This document shows, piece by piece, positions 1 through 6,181 of a stretch of DNA of 7,460 nucleotides. Position 1 is the first letter of the stretch; the number at the start of each line of letters is the position of its first letter. Made by a program: the position numbers and the translations under genes. This DNA is from Lachnospiraceae bacterium UBA1778 (GTDB lineage Bacteria > Bacillota > Clostridia > Lachnospirales > Lachnospiraceae). The stretch is from contig DCGM01000114.1 in the NCBI GenBank assembly GCA_002315255.1, forward strand, positions 1-7,460, given 5' to 3'. The notes under the pieces are model-generated. The model saw only the letters and a program-made list of their open reading frames with translations, had not been told where the DNA came from and did no database searches.

Positions 1-81
1 CGAATCAGCCTTCATCTGATAAGAGGTATGTGCCGTATGAAGCGTAAATACTCTTTTCTCAGAATCAACGGAAATACTCAT
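1..81 (-). CDS. Probable alpha-galactosidase (GH36), N-terminal 27 residues only
   Basis: An ATG at 81-79 opens a frame that stays open to the window edge and gives 27 residues. They include VFTLHT and TSYQMKAD. This resembles the start of Bacillota glycoside hydrolase family 36 alpha-galactosidases, where an N-terminal beta-sandwich domain begins with a strand of the type 'F.L.T..TSYQM'. Such enzymes remove terminal alpha-1,6-galactose from melibiose and raffinose-type sugars, usually in the cytoplasm. The ATG overlaps the stop of the upstream ttcA-like gene as ATGA (78-81). An AAGGGG ribosome binding site (87-92) lies 5 nt ahead, so the start is well supported. The catalytic domain lies outside the window, so the family call rests on resemblance of a short N-terminus only. 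The existence of a coding start here is more certain than its function. Confidence 0.6.
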   Translation of the reverse strand, partial: MSISVDSEKRVFTLHTAHTSYQMKADS

Positions 82-935
82 TCGTTCCCCTTCTCATACC
101 ATTCAGTAAATCGATGAACACGGCCATTCTCCTTATAGGCGATAACCGTATTCAGATTGACATTTTCTACGCTTTTAAAAATATTGCTTTCAACATACGG
201 ATTCACTTTTTTCAGCTCCGCAATGAGATGCTTGATCTCTTTCCGTTTGGAAAGCTCGCCCGCGTTTGAGTTTAAGTCAAACGGGATATCCGCTGCGGAC
301 CGCTCTGTGAACCGACAGGCGCATTGCAGGAAACGGAGGTCGTGATAATCCCGGAACCGGATAATATCGGCTTCGCGGATCAGATACATCGGCCGGATCA
401 GTTCCATCCCCGGGAAATTCGTCGAATGGATCTTCGGCATCATCGTCTGCACCTGGCCGCCGTAGAGCATTCCCATGAGGATCGTCTCGATGACGTCATC
501 ATAGTGGTGCCCCAATGCAATCTTATTGCAGCCCAGCTCCTGCGCCTTACTGTAGAGGTATCCGCGGCGCATGCGCGCGCAAAGATAGCAAGGGCTCTCC
601 TCAATATCAGCAACCGTATCGAAGATCGTGCTCTCAAAAAAATGGACCGGGATTCCCATCAGCTTCGCATTCTCTTCAATGAGCTTGCGGTTTTCCGGAA
701 GGTAACCCGGGTCCATGCAGATATATTCCAGTTCAAACGGAAACTTGTTATGGCGCTTCAGTTCCTGAAACAGCTTCGCCATCAGCATAGAGTCTTTCCC
801 GCCCGAGATGCAGACGGCCACCCGGTCATTGGGGGCCAGCATCTCGTATGCGTTTATCCCTTTTGCAAAAGGCGTAAAAATATCTTTATGAAATTTTTTC
901 CGAAGTGACAGTTCGATGTCTTCCTGTGTCGACAT
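78..935 (-). CDS. ttcA: TtcA-family PP-loop ATPase, probable tRNA 2-thiocytidine biosynthesis protein
   Basis: A 285-residue cytoplasmic protein of the PP-loop (adenylating) superfamily. TtcA proteins activate C32 of certain tRNAs with ATP and replace its oxygen with sulfur, using a [4Fe-4S] cluster. Seen here: the PP-loop SGGKDS at residues 44-49; the family block PCYLCARMRRG, with Cys116 and Cys119, at 115-125; GHHYDD at 142-147; and QCACRFTE, with Cys205 and Cys207, at 204-211. Cys116, Cys119 and one of Cys205/207 would supply the three cysteine ligands known for TtcA. The C-terminal part (LKKVNPYVESNIFKSVENVN) is typical of Bacillota members. The ATG is 1 nt after the rfbF stop, with only a weak GGGA-type ribosome binding site, so it may depend on coupled translation. 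It overlaps the next gene by ATGA. The PP-loop and Fe-S family are secure. The exact substrate is not, because related proteins thiolate other tRNA positions. Confidence 0.85.
   Translation of the reverse strand: MSTQEDIELSLRKKFHKDIFTPFAKGINAYEMLAPNDRVAVCISGGKDSMLMAKLFQELKRHNKFPFELEYICMDPGYLPENRKLIEENAKLMGIPVHFFESTIFDTVADIEESPCYLCARMRRGYLYSKAQELGCNKIALGHHYDDVIETILMGMLYGGQVQTMMPKIHSTNFPGMELIRPMYLIREADIIRFRDYHDLRFLQCACRFTERSAADIPFDLNSNAGELSKRKEIKHLIAELKKVNPYVESNIFKSVENVNLNTVIAYKENGRVHRFTEWYEKGNE
87..95 (-). promoter_or_regulatory. Ribosome binding site of the probable alpha-galactosidase gene
   Basis: The minus strand reads GAGAAGGGG inside the last codons of the ttcA-like gene. Its final G is 5 nt before the ATG at 81-79. 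Together with the ATGA overlap it is the main evidence that a new gene starts here, since only 27 codons are visible. It suggests re-initiation after translation of the upstream gene. Confidence 0.6.
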
Positions 936-936
936 A

Positions 937-1710
937 TCAGTCCCAAATCTTCCAAGGCGCCTTGCCGCTCTCCCAGAGCGCTTCCAGCTTCTTCATCTCG
1001 CGCTGCGTGTCCATGCACTGCCAGAACCCTTCGTGACGATACGCGTTCAGTTCGCCGTCCTGTGACAGATGTGCCATCGGTTCCTGCTCAAAGATCGTCC
1101 GGTCGCCTTCAATATAATCAAAGATCTTCGGCTCCATGACCATAAAGCCGCCGTTTACCAGCATCGAATCAGCGCTGTCCTTTTCGCGGAAATCTTCGAC
1201 GTTTCCTTCTTCTGAAAGGGAAATGACGCCCTTCATCTGCGCGATATTGACGGCCGTAATCGTCGCAATCTTTCCGCTCTTCTGATGGAATTCGACTAAC
1301 GCAGGAATATCGATATCCGCCACCGCATCGCCGTACGTTAATAAGAACGGCTCGTCTCCGATATACTTCTCAATCCGCTTGATCCGTCCGCCGGTCATCG
1401 TGTCCAGTCCCGTGTCGACCACCGTCACTTTCCACGGATCGGTATGCGTTACATGGACTTCGAGAGAATTGTTTGAAAGGTCAAACGTCACATCGGAGTT
1501 ATAGGTGTAATAATTGGCGAAATACGCTTTAATGACATCCTGCCGATAGCCGGCGCAGATGATGAAATCATTGATTCCGTATTTCGAATAGATCTTCATG
1601 ATATGCCATAAAATCGGCTGCCCGCCGATTTCAATCATCGGCTTCGGCTTGAGATGACTTTCCTCGCTGATCCGTGTTCCTAAACCGCCTGCTAAAATGA
1701 CAGCCTTCAT
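937..1710 (-). CDS. rfbF: Glucose-1-phosphate cytidylyltransferase
   Basis: A 257-residue nucleotidyltransferase (EC 2.7.7.33) that joins CTP and glucose-1-phosphate into CDP-glucose and pyrophosphate, the entry point to CDP-3,6-dideoxyhexoses of surface polysaccharides. It aligns from end to end with remembered enterobacterial RfbF at the same length. The pyrophosphorylase signature LAGGLGTRISEE is at residues 6-17, and KPKPMIEIGGQPILWHIMK follows at 21-39 with a catalytic-type lysine. SDVTFDLSNN is at 72-81 and VVDTGLDTMTGGRIKR at 97-112. TYGDAVADIDI, with Asp128 and Asp132 as probable metal ligands, is at 125-135. VNGGFMV is at 185-191, and GFWQCMDT, with Asp234, is at 228-235. The motif YGDG of Salmonella reads YGDA here. 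The frame is open to an ATG at 1767, but the start at 1710 gives the canonical MKAVILAGG, has an AGGAG site 8 nt upstream, and overlaps the previous stop as ATGA. No CDP-glucose 4,6-dehydratase gene is adjacent. Confidence 0.93.
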   Translation of the reverse strand: MKAVILAGGLGTRISEESHLKPKPMIEIGGQPILWHIMKIYSKYGINDFIICAGYRQDVIKAYFANYYTYNSDVTFDLSNNSLEVHVTHTDPWKVTVVDTGLDTMTGGRIKRIEKYIGDEPFLLTYGDAVADIDIPALVEFHQKSGKIATITAVNIAQMKGVISLSEEGNVEDFREKDSADSMLVNGGFMVMEPKIFDYIEGDRTIFEQEPMAHLSQDGELNAYRHEGFWQCMDTQREMKKLEALWESGKAPWKIWD

Positions 1711-2327
1711 TCCGCAATCTCCTTTTCTCCGATACAGTAAATTAAATCTTTTATGCAAGCCGCCCACTCGCGCACATCGCGCTTCAGCTGAACGATTCCG
1801 CTTGCGTCCGAATCGGCTTCAATGCCGATAACCGCCATTCCATAATGCTCTGCCGTATACAAGGCCCGATACAGATGATAATTCTGCGTGACGACCGCTG
1901 CGCTTCCGATTCCGAAATAATGGCTGATGCGATACATGCTTTCGTAGGTCGAAAAGCCCTTATAATCTTTCAGAATCTTATCCTCCGGCACACGGTGCGC
2001 ATCGTATGCAAGATACTCGTACATGACGTCTACCTCGTCATACTCGCCCTTCCGGTGATCGCCGCTGACAATAATCACATCCGCAATTCCTGATTCCCAT
2101 AGCTCATATGCCTTTTCGAGGCGCGCTTTCAGCGTCTCCGACGGCGTCCGGTCTGGGTTCACGCTCGTCCCGAGGACAATGATTGCATCGAAATGCTCAT
2201 TGCCTTCTGGCGAGCGCACATTCGGGCTCTCATTAATTACAAAATAGAGTCGGACACCGATCACCAGCAAAACCGCTGCTGCAAGCACGATTCCGATAAT
2301 GCTGAGGCACTTTTTCAGTGTTTTCAT
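1707..2327 (-). CDS. SanA/YdcF-family (DUF218) membrane-anchored protein
   Basis: A 206-residue protein with a short basic N-terminus (MKTLKKC) and a hydrophobic helix at about residues 8-30, a single signal anchor that places the rest outside the membrane. A DUF218 domain follows: DAIIVLGTSV at 47-56; the arginine-containing helix SETLKARLEKAYELWESG at 63-80; VIIVSGD at 84-90; a conserved acidic patch at 95-100; DYKGFSTYESMYR at 121-133; and VVTQNYHLYRALYTAEHYG at 145-163. The order SGD, then YKGFsT..S..R, then TQ.yH..RAL matches the SanA branch, named for E. coli SanA, which affects vancomycin exclusion at high temperature. The biochemical activity of the family is not established, but an envelope role is likely. 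It overlaps addA and rfbF by 4 nt each (ATGA). The start at 2327 has a GGAG site 8 nt upstream. The in-frame ATG at 2366 would add 13 residues lying in addA coding sequence and is less likely. Confidence 0.85.
   Translation of the reverse strand: MKTLKKCLSIIGIVLAAAVLLVIGVRLYFVINESPNVRSPEGNEHFDAIIVLGTSVNPDRTPSETLKARLEKAYELWESGIADVIIVSGDHRKGEYDEVDVMYEYLAYDAHRVPEDKILKDYKGFSTYESMYRISHYFGIGSAAVVTQNYHLYRALYTAEHYGMAVIGIEADSDASGIVQLKRDVREWAACIKDLIYCIGEKEIAE
1718..1724 (-). promoter_or_regulatory. Ribosome binding site of rfbF
   Basis: The minus strand reads AAGGAGA, with AGGAG ending 8 nt before the ATG at 1710-1708. It lies in the last codons of the SanA-like gene. It decides the rfbF start: the in-frame ATG at 1767 would add 19 residues not found in the family and would overlap the upstream gene by about 60 nt. 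Confidence 0.75.
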
Positions 2328-5300
2328 AAAAGAATCTCCGCTCCGAGACACAGCGAATAAATCCACTTTTCCTTGACTTTCTTCCCTGTAATCTGTTCCA
2401 GCGCTTTCCCGTAAAGTTCTAACTGATAATAATACCGTTCCGTCAGTTCCTCCGCCGTTTTTACGCGGTCAGTCTTATAATCGACGAGAACCAGTCCATC
2501 CGGTTCTTCGAAGAACATATCGATGATTCCCTGAACCATTAAGAGCTCGTCGTCATGGCGAAGTCTGGTTTCCGGAAGCAGCTCCTGCACGGGACGTCCG
2601 ATAATAAACTGCTTTTCGCGGAATCCTTCTCCCCGTGCGTTTGCGGCGAAGAACCGCTTGGCGAGGCCGGATGCACGAAATGCGTCAATTTTATTTGGAT
2701 TTATTGTATCTTTTTCGAGGTCAGAAATCAAGCCTTCTTCCACGAGTTCTGAAATCGTCTCCGAAGCGCTCTTCCATTCAGATACATGCTCGAGGACGAG
2801 ATGGTAGAGTGTTCCGCGCTGTGCGCCGGATAGGCTTTCCTCATCTTCTGTTTCTTTCATGAACCGCGGGCGCGGGCGTTCGTCGTCTGCAGGAAGATCA
2901 TTGAAAAAAGATGCTTCCGGAACAGCCGTATCCGGCTCTTCATAAGCCATCATCGCTTTCCGCTTCAAGGCTGAGACGGACATGGAGACGCCCACCCGAC
3001 AGAGATCATCATAATCGTACGCAAACTCAAGCTGCTCTTTTAAGGCATTCAGCTCCGTTACTGCTTTGGGCTCCGCTGATCCGCCGAAAATCGCCGCCTC
3101 GTTTGCCATCTCCTTCGCCTCGACTTGGATTACTTCTTCGACCATATCCTGAAGCACCTCCGCCGGAAGCACAGATCTCATTTCAATGCTCTCTCTTCCC
3201 GGGCATGCTAAGAGCAGCCATTCAAGGAATGACTTGCCCGATAAGATTTTCGAGAACAGTGCGTCCTTTCCCGAACAATCTGTCTGTTTGTCAGGTTCTC
3301 CCGGGAATTTATTCCGGATGCCGGTCAGAATCAGTTTCTCCTGGGCGCGCGTCATAGCGACATAAAGGAGACGCAGGTTCTCGCCCTGGTTATCCTTATG
3401 AATCTTCTGGCTGATGGCCCGGCGGATGCAGGTGCGTGTCCGCGTCCGTTTTTCATAATCAATCGCGTCGACGCCGATTCCGAGATCGGGGTCGGTCAGA
3501 ATCGCCGCGTTCTCGTCCATCCGGTTAAATAGTTTTCCGCAGCCGGAAACAAATACGATCGGGAACTGGAGACCTTTACTCTTATGGATCGTCATAATGC
3601 GGACTACATTGCCGCTTCCGGCCTCGGGCGAAGCTTCGCCCTCGTCCATCGCACTCGTCCTGCGCTTGTCAATATACCGGATAAAATTAAAGACTCCATG
3701 GTAGCTCGTCGCCTCAAAATCAGTTGCCCGTTCGAGGAGAACTTCCAGGTTCGCCACCCGCTTATCGCCATCCGGCATAGCAGCAGCATATAGCGAAAGC
3801 CCACTTCTATGATAAAGCAGACGAAGAAGCTCTGGGAGCCGACGGATGCCGGACTCTTCCCGATAGTAGTCGATATCTGCCAGGAACTCCTGAATCCGGT
3901 CTGAAAGATTCGGGTCGTATTCGTCGAAAGACGCTGATGCGTTTCCGTAGGCTTTCATCCCTGCATATAACCCGCCCGTCATATGCTGCTCGCGCTGACA
4001 GATCCGAATCATCGACAGTTCCTCGGATGTAAAACGATAAAGCGGCGACGTTAAGACCGCCGCAAGCGGAATATCATTCATCGGGTTATCAATCACTGAA
4101 AGCAGGTTGATGACGAGCACGATTTCCCAACTGTTATAGTATCCGGATTTGCTTTCCGTAAGCACCGGAATTCCATAGCTGCGGAAGATCTCCGCATAGA
4201 CGCTGTCAATGCCCGTCGTCGCACGAAGGAGAATCGCAATGTCAGAATACCGTGCGAGCCGATAATCTTTCCGGTCTCCATCGTACACATACTGCCCGCT
4301 TTCCGGATCCACAAAATCGAGAATCCGCTTCGCAACCATCCGAGCTTCCATCTCGATGGCGCTCAGTTCGAGAGCCGCTTCGTCCTCGGCATTCGAGCCG
4401 TCATCCGGCTTTACGCCGCCGTCCGGATCAGAACCGTTGTCTGACGGATTTTCACCTTTCTCTGTCGCTTCACCTGGCAGAGAAGTCATCTGCCTCTCTG
4501 CCGCTTCACCTGGCTGAGAAGTCACCTGCCCCTCTGTCGCTTCACCCCTTGCGGTGAACATCCGCTGGTCCGCCGCGGGATCCGTTTCCAGGATTAGAAG
4601 TTCCGTCTTCCCGCCTGCGTTTTTGTCAGTATCTGGAAAATCCGCTGCCGCATGAAGCGCCACCTCATCCGTATATTCAATCTTTCCGATCGAGTCGTGC
4701 ATCAGAACCGTGAAAACATCATTGACACTGTCAATCACGCTTGCACGGCTTCGGAAGTTTTTCGAAAGTTCAATCTTTCCCTGCGGTGTTCCGTCCGTCT
4801 GATAGCGCAGATATTTCTCTAAGAAAATCTCGGGGCGGGACATTCGGAACTTATAAATTGACTGCTTCATGTCGCCTACCATGAAAACATTATCCGGATT
4901 CTCGGGATGCTTCGAGACGGCGGTGAGCAGCGCTTCCTGGACTTCATTGCTGTCCTGGTATTCGTCGATCATGATTTCTTCGAACTGCTCTGATAGCCGG
5001 CGCGCAGCCTCGGTCGGCTTTCCATCCTTCAAAAGAATCTCAATCGCGAAGTGCTCCATATCGTTAAAATCCGCGATTTTCTTCTTTTTCTTCGCTTCCG
5101 CAAATCGCTCTTGGAAGTCCTTCGTCCGGTCAATGAGTTCCCGCACGAAAGGTTCCGCGAGCTGAAGCTCCATTAAGATTATTTCAACCGGAACTCCTGC
5201 GCTTTTCTGGATAGCTTCTACCGTCCCTTTATACGCTTTCCGCTTTTCCTGTAAGGTCTTAAAATATACCCAGTCCTCATTCTCATTTTTCCCTTTGGCA

Positions 5301-6181
5301 GGATTCTTCGGAAGATTGATCGCGCTGATCCGCTGGGTGAACAAGTTGGTTTCTTCTGCGCTGAACCGTTTGTGATCTGCTTCGTCCTCAAGAACCGCTT
5401 TAATCTGGTCGATATCGGCATTGATCACACATGCAAGCTTCGTGAATGCAGGCGTTCCCTCCTCTGCGCATTCAGCTGACAGAATCTCCGCTTCCGTCAG
5501 CGCGCCCTTTAACTCCATGCGAAGATCATTGATATAACCCTGATACCAGGAAGCGTTCAGCACATCCTCCGGCGTTTCGGCCTGATACGGCCCGATGCAC
5601 CGCTCCAGCCATGCGGCCGGATCCGGATAGCTCTGGCTAAACCGATAGAGTCCGAGAATCGCATCATCAATGGCGCTATCATTTTTCCCATGCGCGCACG
5701 TTTCCGCAAAGTCAATGAATTCCTGCCGCTGCGGCTCCTCGCTGAACTGCGCTTCCAGCATCTCCTTCATCACATCCGCTTGAAGCAGCGCGATCTCACC
5801 CTCGTCTCCCATTCGAAACGCGGGGTCCATATCTAATAACGAGAAGTTGTTTCGGATCACATCCATGCAGAAGCTGTCAATCGTACAGACGTGCGCGCCG
5901 TTCACGAGCTGCAGCTGACGCCGATACCACTCGTTCGTAGGATTCTCGTCCGCCTTCTCCTGCAATGCTTTATAAAGCCGGCTCCGCATCTCTGCCGCTG
6001 CCGCTTTCGTGAAAGTAACGACGAGCAGACGGTCGACATCGGTTCCCTGGTCATTATCGCCTACAAGTCTCAGAATATGTTCCACTAATACTGCGGTCTT
6101 TCCGCTTCCGGCGGCCGCAGAAACGAGGAGGTTCCGATTTTTCGAATTCGCAACCAGCTCCTGTTCAGGCGTTAATTTCAT
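2324..6181 (-). CDS. addA: ATP-dependent helicase/nuclease subunit A (AddA)
   Basis: A 1285-residue UvrD-like 3'-5' helicase with a C-terminal RecB-type nuclease. With AddB it unwinds and resects double-strand breaks to give 3' tails for RecA. Helicase motifs are intact: I AAAGSGKT (22-29, Lys28); Ia VVTFTKAAAAEMRSRL (54-69); Ib TIDSFC (100-105); II IDEYQDSN (405-412, Asp406/Glu407); III VGDMKQSIYKFR (435-446); IV LSKNFRS (472-478); V MTIHKSKGLQFPIVFV (863-878); VI LLYVAMTRAQEKLIL (938-952). The PD-(D/E)xK nuclease has GTLYH (His1127), GIID (Asp1221), DYKTD (Asp1234, Lys1236) and YYQLELY (Gln1253). Length is slightly above the usual 1200-1250, partly through an acidic repetitive linker at about 541-605 with a 12-residue tandem repeat. 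It starts 17 nt inside addB, with an AGGAAGGGGG site (6189-6198) 7 nt before the ATG, and ends in an ATGA overlap with the next gene. Confidence 0.97.
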   Translation of the reverse strand: MKLTPEQELVANSKNRNLLVSAAAGSGKTAVLVEHILRLVGDNDQGTDVDRLLVVTFTKAAAAEMRSRLYKALQEKADENPTNEWYRRQLQLVNGAHVCTIDSFCMDVIRNNFSLLDMDPAFRMGDEGEIALLQADVMKEMLEAQFSEEPQRQEFIDFAETCAHGKNDSAIDDAILGLYRFSQSYPDPAAWLERCIGPYQAETPEDVLNASWYQGYINDLRMELKGALTEAEILSAECAEEGTPAFTKLACVINADIDQIKAVLEDEADHKRFSAEETNLFTQRISAINLPKNPAKGKNENEDWVYFKTLQEKRKAYKGTVEAIQKSAGVPVEIILMELQLAEPFVRELIDRTKDFQERFAEAKKKKKIADFNDMEHFAIEILLKDGKPTEAARRLSEQFEEIMIDEYQDSNEVQEALLTAVSKHPENPDNVFMVGDMKQSIYKFRMSRPEIFLEKYLRYQTDGTPQGKIELSKNFRSRASVIDSVNDVFTVLMHDSIGKIEYTDEVALHAAADFPDTDKNAGGKTELLILETDPAADQRMFTARGEATEGQVTSQPGEAAERQMTSLPGEATEKGENPSDNGSDPDGGVKPDDGSNAEDEAALELSAIEMEARMVAKRILDFVDPESGQYVYDGDRKDYRLARYSDIAILLRATTGIDSVYAEIFRSYGIPVLTESKSGYYNSWEIVLVINLLSVIDNPMNDIPLAAVLTSPLYRFTSEELSMIRICQREQHMTGGLYAGMKAYGNASASFDEYDPNLSDRIQEFLADIDYYREESGIRRLPELLRLLYHRSGLSLYAAAMPDGDKRVANLEVLLERATDFEATSYHGVFNFIRYIDKRRTSAMDEGEASPEAGSGNVVRIMTIHKSKGLQFPIVFVSGCGKLFNRMDENAAILTDPDLGIGVDAIDYEKRTRTRTCIRRAISQKIHKDNQGENLRLLYVAMTRAQEKLILTGIRNKFPGEPDKQTDCSGKDALFSKILSGKSFLEWLLLACPGRESIEMRSVLPAEVLQDMVEEVIQVEAKEMANEAAIFGGSAEPKAVTELNALKEQLEFAYDYDDLCRVGVSMSVSALKRKAMMAYEEPDTAVPEASFFNDLPADDERPRPRFMKETEDEESLSGAQRGTLYHLVLEHVSEWKSASETISELVEEGLISDLEKDTINPNKIDAFRASGLAKRFFAANARGEGFREKQFIIGRPVQELLPETRLRHDDELLMVQGIIDMFFEEPDGLVLVDYKTDRVKTAEELTERYYYQLELYGKALEQITGKKVKEKWIYSLCLGAEILL
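2336..2344 (-). promoter_or_regulatory. Ribosome binding site of the SanA-like gene
   Basis: The minus strand reads GGAGCGGAG in the last codons of addA. The nearer GGAG (2336-2339) is 8 nt before the ATG at 2327-2325, and a second GGAG (2341-2344) lies 5 nt further up. This supports the start at 2327 over the in-frame ATG at 2366. Confidence 0.65.
4460..4547 (-). repeat. 36-bp in-frame tandem repeat within addA (about 2.4 copies)
   Basis: Two full 36-bp units (4460-4495 and 4496-4531) match at 32 of 36 bases. A partial third (4532-4547) matches the first at 15 of 16 bases. The period is a multiple of three, so the frame is kept. In protein the units read GEATEGQVTSQP (546-557), GEAAERQMTSLP (558-569) and the degenerate GEATEKGENPSD (570-581). 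An Asp/Gly/Asn-rich acidic stretch follows to about residue 605. It sits between helicase motifs IV and V, in a region I recall as a variable charged linker in AddA proteins. It probably arose by slippage in a disordered loop. There are no unique spacers, so it is not a CRISPR array. Confidence 0.9.

Noticed and set aside
324..908. A 194-codon open frame on the plus strand
   Set aside because: It lies entirely antisense to the well-supported ttcA-like gene, its translation shows no recognisable domain, and no good ribosome binding site was noted. It is a reading-frame shadow.
1708..1767. A longer rfbF beginning at the ATG at 1767
   Set aside because: The extra 19 residues are not part of the family, overlap the upstream gene, and precede a clear AGGAG site placed for the ATG at 1710.
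2325..2366. A longer SanA-like protein beginning at the ATG at 2366
   Set aside because: It would overlap addA by 43 nt and put 13 polar residues ahead of a normal basic signal-anchor start. The ATG at 2327 has a GGAG site at 8 nt and an ATGA overlap.
3626..3641. Possible transcription terminator at the 16-bp palindrome
   Set aside because: It is in the middle of the addA coding region, has no loop, and no run of T follows on the minus strand.
4460..4547. Possible CRISPR-like array because the repeat unit is 36 bp
   Set aside because: The copies are directly tandem with no spacers, keep the addA reading frame, and no cas genes are present.
4252..4557. A 101-codon plus-strand frame rich in Ser, Pro, Leu and His
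   Set aside because: It is antisense to addA, and its repetitive look comes from the 36-bp repeat read on the opposite strand.
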